Positions 8,823-17,269 are shown, numbered from the stretch's first letter. The stretch: 25,184 nt of DNA from Saprospiraceae bacterium (GCA_021739805.1 JAIPBB010000026.1:1-25184); one strand, 5' to 3'. The notes: generated by a model from the letters alone, not told the origin. Translations and numbers: made by a program.

Positions 8823-8830
8823 CAAAGATA
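8823..8830 (-). promoter_or_regulatory. -7 element TATCTTTG for the DivIC-like gene
   Basis: The complement of 8823-8830 matches the Bacteroidota -7 consensus TAnnTTTG and lies 20 bp before the ATG at 8802. No good -33 TTG is found at the usual spacing; a TTTG complement at 8844-8847 is only 13 bp away. Moderate support. Confidence 0.4.
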
Positions 8831-8994
8831 ATTATTAAGGTGACAAAAGCAGTTGTAATAATTTATAATTTTAAACTCTGTATTGTTAAAAACCATTAAT
8901 TATTTGTGCTGATTTCTAATGTATTAGATTTTGTATTTACTTTGTCGAACTTTTTCAGTAAGAATACGTTCAATAAATTTTAAAAAATAGATTT

Positions 8995-9666
8995 ATGAGT
9001 AGTAGTTTAATGGATCCTATCGGGCGATTAATGGGATTGAGATATAAATCACATCCCTGGCATGGAGTGGAAATTGGTGAAACTGCTCCTGAAGTAGTAA
9101 TGACATTTATTGAAATGGTTACAACAGATACAGTTAAGTATGAAGTTGATAAAGAAAGTGGTTTTTTGAAATTAGATAGACCTCAAAAATATTCAAATAC
9201 AGTTCCTGCTTTATATGGTTTTATACCTCAAACATTTTGTGCAGATAAAGTTGCAGAGTTTTGTGCTGAAAAAGCAGATAGGGAAGGAATAAAAGGTGAT
9301 ATGGATCCTTTGGATATATGTGTGTTGACTGAGAAAAATATATCTCACGGAGATATTCTTGTTGTAGCAAGACCAATAGGTGGTTTTAGAATGATTGATG
9401 GAAGCGAAGCTGATGATAAAATTATTGCAGTAGTTGAACGTGATGCTGTTTACGGTAATTATAAAGATATTTCAGATTGTCCTCCTTTGATAATTGACAG
9501 ACTTAAGCATTATTTTTTGACATATAAAGATTTACCGGGGAAAGAATCTGATTGTGAAATCACTCACACTTATGGCATTGATGAAGCACATGAAGTAATA
9601 AAAAGGTCAATGGACGACTATAAAGCTAAGTTTGAGAACCTGAGAAATGTTTTGTCTAACGTATAA
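8995..9666 (+). CDS. ppa: Inorganic pyrophosphatase (family I)
   Basis: This 223-residue soluble enzyme hydrolyses pyrophosphate to two phosphates, pulling biosynthetic reactions forward. The metal- and substrate-binding residues of family I are present: KYE (48-50), R62, the YGFIPQT block (74-80), three aspartates in GDMDPLDI (D102, D104, D107), D135, D140 and K142 in IDGSEADDK, and the tyrosine-lysine pair in HYFLTYKD. The usual glycine between the first two aspartates (D-G-D-P) is methionine here, a small departure from the signature, with all charged residues kept. The start at 8995 follows an A-rich leader (AAAAAATAGATTT); an internal ATG at codon 6 is possible. It is divergent from the DivIC-like gene. 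Confidence 0.93.
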   Translation: MSSSLMDPIGRLMGLRYKSHPWHGVEIGETAPEVVMTFIEMVTTDTVKYEVDKESGFLKLDRPQKYSNTVPALYGFIPQTFCADKVAEFCAEKADREGIKGDMDPLDICVLTEKNISHGDILVVARPIGGFRMIDGSEADDKIIAVVERDAVYGNYKDISDCPPLIIDRLKHYFLTYKDLPGKESDCEITHTYGIDEAHEVIKRSMDDYKAKFENLRNVLSNV

Positions 9667-9683
9667 AATTAGAATTTAGAAAT

Positions 9684-9728
9684 TAGTGCTTAGAATTTTA
9701 TAGTTTAGTGCTTAGAAATTTTATAGTT
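9684..9728. repeat. 22/23-bp tandem duplication in front of the methyltransferase gene
   Basis: TAGTGCTTAGAATTTTATAGTT (9684-9705) is followed directly by a second copy with one extra A (9706-9728). The second copy ends one base before the ATG at 9730, so the translation start region of the next gene is made of this duplicated sequence. Confidence 0.8.
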
Positions 9729-9729
9729 T

Positions 9730-10470
9730 ATGCAATATATCCAAATAGCCATATATTTATTAACTGCTGTTTTTCTTATTATTCTTGTAAGATATTTATG
9801 GATAATGTTTTTTATTGATAAAGATTATTATCCTGAGCAATGGAAATTTTTAGTGAAGTCAGGACAAGTGTCTAAAGAAATCCGTGAGCTTGAAAAATAT
9901 TTTCCCGATAAAGTCAGGTTTTTTAATTTTTGGTTTCAAGCTGAAAGAATTAAAAAGGATGGAATTAAAGGCAGCTTTGCAGAGCTGGGTGTTTATAAAG
10001 GTGATACCGCTAAGATTTTACATAATTTAGATGTTAATAGAAAACTGTTTTTATTTGATTCGTTTACAGGATTTGAACCGGAAGATTTAAAAGTCGAAAC
10101 CGGCGAAGCCGCAACATATAAACAAAAGGATTTTGCTGATACTTCCTTAGAAAAAGTAACGAAATATATAAATGGAAATGATAATATAATATTTCGAAAA
10201 GGTTATTTCCCGGAAACTACAAATGGTTTAGAAAATGAGATTTTTAGTCTTGTGAACATTGATGCTGATTTATATAAACCAACAAAAGATGGTTTAGAAT
10301 TTTTCTATCCAAGACTATCGGCTGGAGGAGTTATCATCGTTCACGACTATAACAATAAATGGGAAGGGCTTATGAAAGCCGTTGATGAATTCGTAAAAAC
10401 TATTCCTGAAAGCTTAATTGAAATTCCTGATTTATATGGAAGTGCGATGATTGTTAAAGCAAAATTTTAG
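9730..10470 (+). CDS. Membrane-anchored TylF/macrocin O-methyltransferase-like protein
   Basis: This 246-residue protein has an N-terminal membrane helix (about 6-27) followed by a class I SAM-dependent methyltransferase domain of the TylF / macrocin O-methyltransferase type. Visible motifs are the SAM-binding loop GSFAELGVYKGDTAKIL (81-97), FLFDSFTGF (107-115), the acidic metal-site block NIDADLYKPT (176-185) and GGVIIVHDY (199-207). Relatives methylate hydroxyl groups on sugars and other small molecules. The membrane anchor and absence of a biosynthetic cluster suggest a cell-envelope or glycan substrate, but that is inference. It follows the pyrophosphatase by 63 bp, which include a tandem duplication, and may be co-transcribed with it. 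It is convergent with miaB. Confidence 0.85.
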   Translation: MQYIQIAIYLLTAVFLIILVRYLWIMFFIDKDYYPEQWKFLVKSGQVSKEIRELEKYFPDKVRFFNFWFQAERIKKDGIKGSFAELGVYKGDTAKILHNLDVNRKLFLFDSFTGFEPEDLKVETGEAATYKQKDFADTSLEKVTKYINGNDNIIFRKGYFPETTNGLENEIFSLVNIDADLYKPTKDGLEFFYPRLSAGGVIIVHDYNNKWEGLMKAVDEFVKTIPESLIEIPDLYGSAMIVKAKF

Positions 10471-10473
10471 TTT

Positions 10474-10757
10474 GTCATTTAGCTCCGCTGTCATTTGCTT
10501 CGCGTCATTTGTGCTTCGCACGTCATTCGCCTTTGGCGTCATTGCGAGCGTAGCGAAGCAATCCGTTTCAATATACACAGCAGAAACAACATTTGGATTG
10601 CTTCAGTCGTTCCTCCTTCGCAATGACGTTATGAATAACCACTGAATGAAAGAAAGCAAATGACTACTGAATGACAAAGAATGACCACCTAATGACTACT
10701 TAATGACTATCTAATGACGCGAAGCAAATGACAACCTAATGACAGCGAAGCAAATGA
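10474..10757. repeat. Nested palindromic element of GTCATT / AATGAC units with a CGTCATTGCGAGCG core
   Basis: The left half holds five GTCATT units (from 10474, 10490, 10504, 10522, 10538), with spacers that are themselves small hairpins (GTGCTTCGCAC, CGCCTTTGGCG). The right half holds ten AATGAC units up to the miaB stop. A perfect 21-bp inverted repeat joins 10489-10509 with 10713-10733. The core pairs CGTCATTGCGAGCG...GAAGCAATCC (10537-10564) with GGATTGCTTC...TTCGCAATGACG (10595-10628); that core is a widespread dispersed repeat in bacterial genomes, recognised from memory and from the tell-tale peptide VIASVAKQS it encodes. It fills the whole gap between convergent methyltransferase and miaB genes, and the miaB TAG stop overlaps its last unit. 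No transposase is present. Confidence 0.88.
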
Positions 10758-12095
10758 CTATTCAACAACCTCCCCCCTTAATGTCGCCGTTGTACAATCA
10801 GTAATTTTCACCATAACATAATCCCCTTTTTTGAAATTCATTTTTGGAAATACAACAACTTTCCCCTGACTACTTCTTCCGGTAAGTTTTTCATCAGAAC
10901 GTTTTGAAATACCTTCTGCTAAAACTTCAAAGGTTTTTCCGATATCTTTCAAATTGCTTTTATGTGACAGCTTTTGCTGAAGCTCAATAATTTGCTGAAG
11001 TCTTTTACCCTTTTCTTCTTCAGTAACATCATCATCAAATCTTTTTTCAGCAGCAGTATCTGGTCTTTCGGAATATTTAAACATAAAGGCATAATCAAAT
11101 CCAACTTCTTTCATTAAGGAAATAGTTTGTTGATGGTCTTCTTGAGTTTCGCCACAAAAGCCTGTTATCACATCTGTTGACAAACCACAATCAGGAATTA
11201 ATTCTTTGATTTTTGCTATTCTTTCCAAATACCATTCACGAGTGTATTTCCGATTCATTTTTTTTAGGATATCAGTGCTTCCTGACTGAACCGGAAGATG
11301 AATTGAATTACAGATATTTTTAGTTTTTGCAATAGTTTCAATTAATTCATCCGAAATATCTTTTGGGTGAGATGTTGCAAATCGAACTCTTAAAAGCGGA
11401 TTAATTTTAGCAATACTTATTAATAAGGAAGGAAAATTTATAATTTCTCCATCTTCAGTTGTCCATTTATAAGAATTAACATTTTGACCAAGCAAAGTAA
11501 TTTCCTTATAAGCGTTTTTAAATAAATCTTTAGCTTCATTGATTATTGTTTCCGGGCTGCGGCTTCTTTCTTTCCCACGAGTGTATGGAACAACACAATA
11601 AGTGCAAAAATTTTCACAACCTCTCATTATTGATATAAAAGCAGAAACACCATTTGAATTATATCTTACTGGAGAAATATCAGAATAAGTTTCTTCCTCA
11701 GATAAGATTATATTGCAAGCTTTTTGTCCTGATTCATCAATTTCATTAAGAAGTTTTGGTAAATCTCTGTAAGCGTCAGGTCCAACAATTAAATCTACTG
11801 ATTTGTCAAGTTCTAAAAGCTTTTCTTTCAGTCTTTCAGCCATACATCCCAAAACACCAACCTTTAACCATGATTTGTGTTTTTTTAGGTTTTTAATTTG
11901 TTCTAATCTGTTTAAAACTCTTTGTTCAGCGTGGTCTCTTATTGAACAAGTGTTTACAAAAACTATGTCAGCCTCTTTAATATTCTCAGTTATGTTGTAT
12001 GAATTTTCCTTTAAAATTGAAACTACAATTTCGCTATCGGAAAAGTTCATCTGGCAACCATAAGTTTCTATATATATTTTTTTGTTTGTTTTCAA
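10758..12095 (-). CDS. miaB: tRNA-2-methylthio-N6-dimethylallyladenosine synthase MiaB
   Basis: This 445-residue radical-SAM methylthiotransferase adds the 2-methylthio group to i6A37 of tRNAs reading UNN codons. Both iron-sulfur clusters are supported: the N-terminal UPF0004 domain has C14 (ETYGCQMNFSDSE), C50 (FVNTCSIRDHAEQR) and C84 (VLGCMAER), and the radical-SAM cluster has C160, C164 and C167 in MRGCENFCTYCVVPYTRG. The C-terminal TRAM domain (about 376-445) binds tRNA. The NTCSIRDHAEQR opening points to MiaB rather than MtaB or RimO. Length is normal. It is transcribed away from topA, with a TAATTTTG element upstream, and its stop codon overlaps the palindromic repeat. Confidence 0.95.
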   Translation of the reverse strand: MKTNKKIYIETYGCQMNFSDSEIVVSILKENSYNITENIKEADIVFVNTCSIRDHAEQRVLNRLEQIKNLKKHKSWLKVGVLGCMAERLKEKLLELDKSVDLIVGPDAYRDLPKLLNEIDESGQKACNIILSEEETYSDISPVRYNSNGVSAFISIMRGCENFCTYCVVPYTRGKERSRSPETIINEAKDLFKNAYKEITLLGQNVNSYKWTTEDGEIINFPSLLISIAKINPLLRVRFATSHPKDISDELIETIAKTKNICNSIHLPVQSGSTDILKKMNRKYTREWYLERIAKIKELIPDCGLSTDVITGFCGETQEDHQQTISLMKEVGFDYAFMFKYSERPDTAAEKRFDDDVTEEEKGKRLQQIIELQQKLSHKSNLKDIGKTFEVLAEGISKRSDEKLTGRSSQGKVVVFPKMNFKKGDYVMVKITDCTTATLRGEVVE

Positions 12096-12155
12096 TTTAA
12101 TAATGATTTAGTAATCAGTAATTTTACAAATCGAGTTTACTGAAAAAATTTCGTG

Positions 12156-12163
12156 CAAAATTA
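12156..12163 (-). promoter_or_regulatory. -7 element TAATTTTG for miaB
   Basis: The complement of 12156-12163 fits TAnnTTTG and lies about 60 bp before the miaB ATG. No TTG is seen at the expected -33 distance. In DNA this AT-rich a chance match is possible. Confidence 0.35.
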
Positions 12164-12214
12164 TAGAAATTTTGGCACTTAAGTTTTTAAATTATTTGGG
12201 ATTAAAAATATTTA

Positions 12215-12247
12215 TTGGCTTTTAAAATATTTATTGTTTTAACTTTG
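12215..12247 (+). promoter_or_regulatory. Predicted Bacteroidota-type promoter for topA
   Basis: TTG (12215-12217), 22 bp, then TAACTTTG (12240-12247) matches the consensus in both elements. Transcription would start near 12254, giving a leader of about 35 nt before the ATG at 12289. It lies back-to-back with the miaB element. Confidence 0.55.
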
Positions 12248-12288
12248 CCGCAATTTTATTTGAATAATTTATAACCTAACATACTAAA

Positions 12289-14601
12289 ATGGCTAAAAAT
12301 CTTGTAATTGTGGAGTCGCCAGCAAAGGCAAAAACTATTGAAAAATTTTTGGGAAAAGATTTTTTAGTTAAATCTAGCTTTGGCCACATTCGTGACTTGG
12401 CAAAAAACCAATTAAGTGTTGATACTGAAAAAGACTTTACACCAAACTATGAAATTTCACCTGATAAAAAGAAGCTTGTAAAAGAACTTAAAGCAGATGC
12501 TAAAAAAGCTGAAGTTATTTGGCTCGCAACTGATGAAGACCGCGAAGGAGAAGCTATTAGCTGGCACTTACTCGAGGCTTTGGAGTTGGATGAAAGCAAG
12601 ACTAAACGAATTGCTTTTCATGAAATCACAAAAACTGCAGTTACATCTGCAATAGAAAATCCCAGAACAATTGATAAAAATTTAGTTGATGCTCAGCAAG
12701 CTCGTCGTGTTTTAGATAGATTAGTTGGATATGAATTATCACCTTTACTTTGGAAAAAGGTAAAGCCATCTTTATCAGCTGGAAGAGTTCAGTCAGTTGC
12801 AGTTAGGCTTATTGCTGAAAGAGAAGAGGATATTAAAAACTTCATTTCAACTTCTGCTTTTAGAGTTATTGCTGATTTTAAAATCGAAAAGGATAATACA
12901 TTAAATAATGTAATAGCTGAACTTTCAAAGAGATTTGAAACAAAAGAAGAAGCAATTGAATTTTTAAAGAAATGCATAAACGCAGAGTTTAAAGTTTCTG
13001 ATATAGATACTAAACCAACCAAGAAATCACCCTCACCTCCTTTTACTACATCAACTCTTCAACAAGAAGCAAGTAGAAAACTTGGCTATTCCGTTGCAAA
13101 AACAATGATGGTTGCACAGCAACTATATGAATCAGGACAGATAACTTATATGAGAACTGATTCGTTGAATTTGTCCAACCTAGCTTTGTCAATGGCAAAA
13201 GAGGAAATAACCAATCTTTTTGGTGATAAATATGTTAAAACACGAAAATTTACTGCAAAAACCAAAGGAGCACAAGAGGCTCACGAAGCAATTCGTCCTA
13301 CTTATATGAATAAACATGAAGGGAAAGGCGATGCATCTCAAAAGAGATTATATGACTTAATCTGGAAACGCACTATTGCCTCTCAAATGAGTGAAGCTTT
13401 ATTGGAAAAAACAAATATTACTATTGATATTTCTTCAGCAAAGGAAAATTTTATTGCCAGGGGTGAGGTGATAATATTTGATGGTTTTTTGAAAATTTAT
13501 ATGGAGTCAACTGAAGAAATAAATGATGAAGAATTAAAAGGTGTTTTACCTCCATTAAAAATTAATGACATATTAAATAGAGAAGTTATTACTGCTACTC
13601 AAAAATTCACAAGACCAACTCCAAGATATTCTGAAGCTTCTCTTGTCAAGAAAATGGAAGAACTTGGAATCGGAAGACCATCAACCTATGCTCCAACAAT
13701 ATCTACAATTCAAAAGAGAGAATATGTTGAGAAGAAAGACAATGAAGGACAAGAGCGAACATTCGATACTGTTGTTTTAGAAAAAAATGATATTGTTGAA
13801 AATTCAAAAACTGAGATTGTTGGATTTGTTAAAGGACGATTATATCCAACAGATATCGGGAAGCTAGTAAATGATTTTTTGCTTAAATATTTTGAAGATG
13901 TTATAGATTATAACTTTACTGCAACTGTTGAAAAAGAATTCGATGCAATAGCTGAAGGGAAGAAAGAATGGAATAAAATGATAAAAGATTTTTATGGACC
14001 ATTTCACAAAAAAATTGATAAAACTCAGGATAATGCAGCTAAATTTAGTGGCGAAAAACTTTTAGGTCAAGACCCAAAATCAGGAAAAAATATATATGTA
14101 AAAATTGGCCGTTTTGGCCCTGTTGTTCAAATGGGTGAGGTTTCTGATGAAGAAAAACCAAAGTTTGCAGGTTTGAAAAAGGAACAAAGTCTTGACACTA
14201 TAACAATTGATAATGCTTTGGAATTGTTTAAGTTTCCAAGAGAACTTGGTAATTTCGAAAATGAACTTATGACTGTAGCAATTGGCAGATTTGGACCCTA
14301 TATAAAGCATAGTGGAAGCTTTTTTTCATTAGCAAAAACTGACGACCCATTAACAATTAATGAAGCAAGAGCAATTGAAATAATCGAAGAGAAAAGAGCC
14401 AAGCAGATAGAAAATACTATTAAAGAGTATGCTGAAAACCCTGATTTGAAAGTTTTAAATGGGCGCTGGGGTCCTTATATTTCATATAAAAAGAAAAACT
14501 ATAAAATAGCTAAATCAAAAGACCCTGCTGAATTAACTGTTGAAGAATGTATGAAAATTATTGAGGATGGAAAAAAAGCAAAACCAAAAAAACGGAAATA
14601 A
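12289..14601 (+). CDS. topA: DNA topoisomerase I (type IA)
   Basis: This 770-residue enzyme relaxes negative supercoils by a transient 5'-phosphotyrosine break. The TOPRIM domain is at the N-terminus, with E9 (VESPAKAKTIEKFLG) and the acidic triad in TDEDREGEA (81-89). The active-site tyrosine is Y287 in ITYMRTDS (285-292). The family block GIGRPSTYAPTISTI (460-474) is present. Instead of C-terminal zinc fingers it has several topo-C repeats built on G-R-F/W-G-P (GRFGPVVQMG, GRFGPYIKHSG, GRWGPYISYKKK) and ends in a lysine-rich tail (KKAKPKKRK), an arrangement I know from Bacteroidota and other lineages. It has a predicted promoter and is followed after 19 bp by the arginase-like gene, so the two are probably one transcript. 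Confidence 0.96.
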   Translation: MAKNLVIVESPAKAKTIEKFLGKDFLVKSSFGHIRDLAKNQLSVDTEKDFTPNYEISPDKKKLVKELKADAKKAEVIWLATDEDREGEAISWHLLEALELDESKTKRIAFHEITKTAVTSAIENPRTIDKNLVDAQQARRVLDRLVGYELSPLLWKKVKPSLSAGRVQSVAVRLIAEREEDIKNFISTSAFRVIADFKIEKDNTLNNVIAELSKRFETKEEAIEFLKKCINAEFKVSDIDTKPTKKSPSPPFTTSTLQQEASRKLGYSVAKTMMVAQQLYESGQITYMRTDSLNLSNLALSMAKEEITNLFGDKYVKTRKFTAKTKGAQEAHEAIRPTYMNKHEGKGDASQKRLYDLIWKRTIASQMSEALLEKTNITIDISSAKENFIARGEVIIFDGFLKIYMESTEEINDEELKGVLPPLKINDILNREVITATQKFTRPTPRYSEASLVKKMEELGIGRPSTYAPTISTIQKREYVEKKDNEGQERTFDTVVLEKNDIVENSKTEIVGFVKGRLYPTDIGKLVNDFLLKYFEDVIDYNFTATVEKEFDAIAEGKKEWNKMIKDFYGPFHKKIDKTQDNAAKFSGEKLLGQDPKSGKNIYVKIGRFGPVVQMGEVSDEEKPKFAGLKKEQSLDTITIDNALELFKFPRELGNFENELMTVAIGRFGPYIKHSGSFFSLAKTDDPLTINEARAIEIIEEKRAKQIENTIKEYAENPDLKVLNGRWGPYISYKKKNYKIAKSKDPAELTVEECMKIIEDGKKAKPKKRK

Positions 14602-14620
14602 AATTTCTTAAATAATATTT

Positions 14621-15796
14621 ATGGACATTTCAATTTACTTTGAACCAATAGAATTGCCGGATTATAATGATCAAAGTTCAGTTCATCGAAACAGATTAGG
14701 CGACATTATTAAAGCATATATTAAAGATGGTGATTTTCCTTCTCCGGAAAATTCTGATATTGCTTTAATTGGAGTAAAAGAAAGTAGAAGTGCAATAAAT
14801 AACGAAGGATGTGAAGAAGCACCTGACTTTGTAAGAAAAAGCTTATACAAATTATATCATGGTTCTTATCACTCCAGATTAATCGACCTTGGAAATATTA
14901 AAAAAGGTCATACTGTTGATGATACATATTTTGCTCTTACCTCTGTTGTTTCAGAGTTAATATCTCTAAATGTGGTTCCAATTATTATTGGTGGAAGCCA
15001 GGATTTAACTTATGCAAATTATAAAGCCTATGAAAATCTTGGTCAAATAATTAATATTGCATCAATAGATTCATCATTTGATTTGGGAAGTTCTGAAACA
15101 GAATTGAATTCAAAATCCTATTTAAGCAGGATCATTCTTCACCAGCCAAACTATCTTTTTAACTTTACAAACATTGGCTATCAAACCTATTTTATTGACC
15201 AGGATGCCATTAATTTAATGAAGAATTTATATTTTGATATATATAGGTTAGGAAACATTAGAGCAAACCTTGAAGAAGTTGAACCTTTGGTAAGAAATGC
15301 AGATATGCTTAGTTTTGACATCTCATCAATTCGTCAATCAGATGCTCCTGGAAATAATAATGCATCCCCAAATGGATTTTATGGGGAGGAAGCTTGTCAG
15401 ATGGTTAGATATGCGGGTTTAAGTGATAAACTTACTTCAATTGGTTTTTATGAAATAAATCCGGTTTACGACCATCATGAACAAACAACACATCTTGTAG
15501 CTCAAATGATATGGTATTTTATCGACGGATATTATAATAGAAAAAATGACTTTCCTTTTAAAGATAAAGAAAATTACAAAAAATTCATTGTCCCTATTGA
15601 TGAGCAAGAAAATGAAATAGTTTTCTTTAAAAGTATTAAAAGCGACAGATGGTGGATGAAAGTTCCATGCAAAGCAGCTATGCAAGCCAAATTTGAACGA
15701 CATTATCTTGTACCATGTTCATATGCTGATTACGAGACATCATGTAAAAATGATATTCCTGACAAATGGTGGCAGGTATATCAAAAACTGATGTAA
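14621..15796 (+). CDS. Arginase/formimidoylglutamase-fold protein with degraded metal site
   Basis: The 391-residue protein has the ureohydrolase fold in residues about 40-305. The three metal-binding motifs are recognisable but altered. GGxH reads GGSQD (124-128), so His is Gln at 127. DAHxD reads DSSFD (150-154), so His is Ser at 152 while both Asp remain. SFDxD reads SFDIS (231-235), so the second Asp is Ser at 235. Three of the six manganese ligands of arginase are therefore lost, although SDAPG, NPNGF-like and YEINP (E278) blocks persist. A C-terminal extension (about 310-391) with DRWWMKVP, RHYLVPCSYADY and DKWWQVYQKL is not part of classical ureohydrolases. I recall similar proteins annotated as formimidoylglutamase near gldK in other Bacteroidota. 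Hydrolytic activity is doubtful; a binding or regulatory role is inference. It starts 19 bp after topA and ends 436 bp before porP. The frame is intact, so it is not a pseudogene. Confidence 0.85.
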   Translation: MDISIYFEPIELPDYNDQSSVHRNRLGDIIKAYIKDGDFPSPENSDIALIGVKESRSAINNEGCEEAPDFVRKSLYKLYHGSYHSRLIDLGNIKKGHTVDDTYFALTSVVSELISLNVVPIIIGGSQDLTYANYKAYENLGQIINIASIDSSFDLGSSETELNSKSYLSRIILHQPNYLFNFTNIGYQTYFIDQDAINLMKNLYFDIYRLGNIRANLEEVEPLVRNADMLSFDISSIRQSDAPGNNNASPNGFYGEEACQMVRYAGLSDKLTSIGFYEINPVYDHHEQTTHLVAQMIWYFIDGYYNRKNDFPFKDKENYKKFIVPIDEQENEIVFFKSIKSDRWWMKVPCKAAMQAKFERHYLVPCSYADYETSCKNDIPDKWWQVYQKLM

Positions 15797-16232
15797 TATT
15801 TATTATTATAGATATTTTCAAGGGAATCAATTAAATAAATACCTAAATCCTGCTAGTTGTTGCAAACTCAATTTTTTTCCTTCAAAATTAGTGAAACACT
15901 AAGAACGAATACAATAAAATGCAATAAATAACTGGATGTCTTTACTCTATGATGATTTTTGGTTTTGTTTATCTGTTGAAATATCATAAAAAAATTCATT
16001 GTTTATTTAATTTAGAATTAAAGAATTTATTTTTTATATGTTTTTTTTTAAATTTGTACTATAAATATTTAAAAAAAAATATTAAAATTCACACAAAACA
16101 ACTTGAAAACGAATGTTGTATGCTAGTTTTTACATATAATAAAAACAAAATAAATGTCAAATTATTAACAAGGATTTGTTAGTATTAATTTTTTTTTGTT
16201 ATTTTAGCAACTTCGTTGGGATGAAGTATTAA
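15797..16232. other. AT-rich spacer before the T9SS operon
   Basis: No supported gene lies here. A 77-codon open frame (15949-16182) is low-complexity, rich in K, N, F and I, lacks a recognisable domain, and is probably chance in AT-rich DNA. The right end holds the likely porP promoter. No convincing terminator was found after the arginase-like gene, so read-through into the T9SS operon remains possible. Confidence 0.5.
16175..16207 (+). promoter_or_regulatory. Candidate promoter of the porP-gldKLMN operon
   Basis: TTTG (16175-16178), 21 bp, then TATTTTAG (16200-16207) fits the Bacteroidota consensus with one mismatch in the -7 element (A for T). It would start transcription near 16214, about 20 nt before the first ATG of porP. 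An exact -7 match TAAATTTG at 16049-16056 lacks a partner TTG and is a weaker alternative. Confidence 0.35.
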
Positions 16233-17198
16233 ATGATGACCATGATGAAAAGGTGTTTAATAGTATTATTATTTATAATTTTTTTGCTGAAAATAGTTGT
16301 TGTTCAAGCACAACAGGAGGCTCAGTTTAGTCATAATATGTTTACAAATATGGCTATAAACCCTGGTTATGCCGGAAGTAAAGATGCAATTTGTCTTACT
16401 GGAATAGTACATCAGCAATGGGTAGGATTTAAAGATCCAAGTGGAAATAAAGGTGCTCCACAAACATATTTATTAACAATTGATGGAGCTGTTAACAGAA
16501 TCAGCAGTGGATTTGGTTTAAACATATATCAAGATAAACTTGGCTTTGAAACAAATTTAGCTGTGAAGCTTTCTTATGCCTTTCGCGTTTCAATTGGACC
16601 GGGAAAACTTGGAATTGGTGCCCAAGCTGGCTTCATAAACAAACAAATAGACTTTGATAAATTCATACCAATTGACGCCGGAGATCCTCTTTTAAATAGT
16701 AAAAAAATTGAATCTGATATGCTGATTGATTTTGCAGCAGGTTTATATTATAAGATGCCGCAAGCATATTTTGGTTTGTCAGCATCGAATTTATCACAAT
16801 CAGATTTTCAATCAGCAAGCGAATTAGCCAAGCCAAGTCTTAGCCGACACTACTATTTTATAGCAGGTTATCATTACGACTTAAACGCTGAGTTTAAGCT
16901 AAGTCCATCACTTTTAATTAAGTCGGACATGGCATCAACACAATATGACATTAATAGTCTCGTTACATATAATAACAGGTTTTGGGGAGGTCTAAGTTAT
17001 AGACCGCAAGATGCAATAATAGTTTTATTAGGTTTAAACTGGCAGAATTTCAATTTTGGATATGCCTATGACATTACAACATCCGCTATTGGAGCAGGAT
17101 CAAGAAGTAGTGGCAGCCACGAAGTAATGCTTAATTATTGCTTTAAAATTGAGATTCCTCATACACCAAGTAGACATAAAACAGTGAGATTTTTATAA
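16233..17198 (+). CDS. porP: PorP/SprF family type IX secretion outer-membrane protein
   Basis: This 321-residue protein starts with a signal peptide (cleavage likely after VVVQA, before QQEAQFSH). The mature N-terminus carries the family signature: QFSHNMFTNMAINPGYAGS, then HQQWVGFKDPSGNKGAPQT. The rest is alternating beta strands fitting an outer-membrane barrel. PorP is required for T9SS function in P. gingivalis, and the SprF relative delivers SprB in Flavobacterium. Four in-frame ATGs (16233, 16236, 16242, 16245) crowd the start; the last gives the most typical signal peptide (MKRCLIVLLF). It lies 71 bp before gldK on the same strand and is probably the first gene of the operon. Confidence 0.92.
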   Translation: MMTMMKRCLIVLLFIIFLLKIVVVQAQQEAQFSHNMFTNMAINPGYAGSKDAICLTGIVHQQWVGFKDPSGNKGAPQTYLLTIDGAVNRISSGFGLNIYQDKLGFETNLAVKLSYAFRVSIGPGKLGIGAQAGFINKQIDFDKFIPIDAGDPLLNSKKIESDMLIDFAAGLYYKMPQAYFGLSASNLSQSDFQSASELAKPSLSRHYYFIAGYHYDLNAEFKLSPSLLIKSDMASTQYDINSLVTYNNRFWGGLSYRPQDAIIVLLGLNWQNFNFGYAYDITTSAIGAGSRSSGSHEVMLNYCFKIEIPHTPSRHKTVRFL

Positions 17199-17269
17199 AA
17201 AATAAATTTGTAACAAAAATTTTATAATATTCGTTAAAGCAACTTAACAAATTCTAAAAAAATACGCTT

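Noticed and set aside
8938..8945. TTACTTTG upstream of the pyrophosphatase as a promoter
   Set aside because: It has a mismatch at the second, conserved position of the -7 element and no TTG at proper spacing.
10451..10645. 64-codon open frame containing VIASVAKQS
   Set aside because: That peptide is a well-known false product of the CGTCATTGCGAGCG repeat and not a gene.
15949..16182. 77-codon open frame in the spacer before porP
   Set aside because: Low-complexity K/N/F/I-rich translation of very AT-rich DNA, no domain, no start signal; probably chance.
17203..17210. TAAATTTG between porP and gldK as an internal promoter
   Set aside because: It matches the -7 consensus but has no TTG at 17-23 bp, and such matches are frequent in AT-rich DNA; kept only as a remark in the gldK entry.
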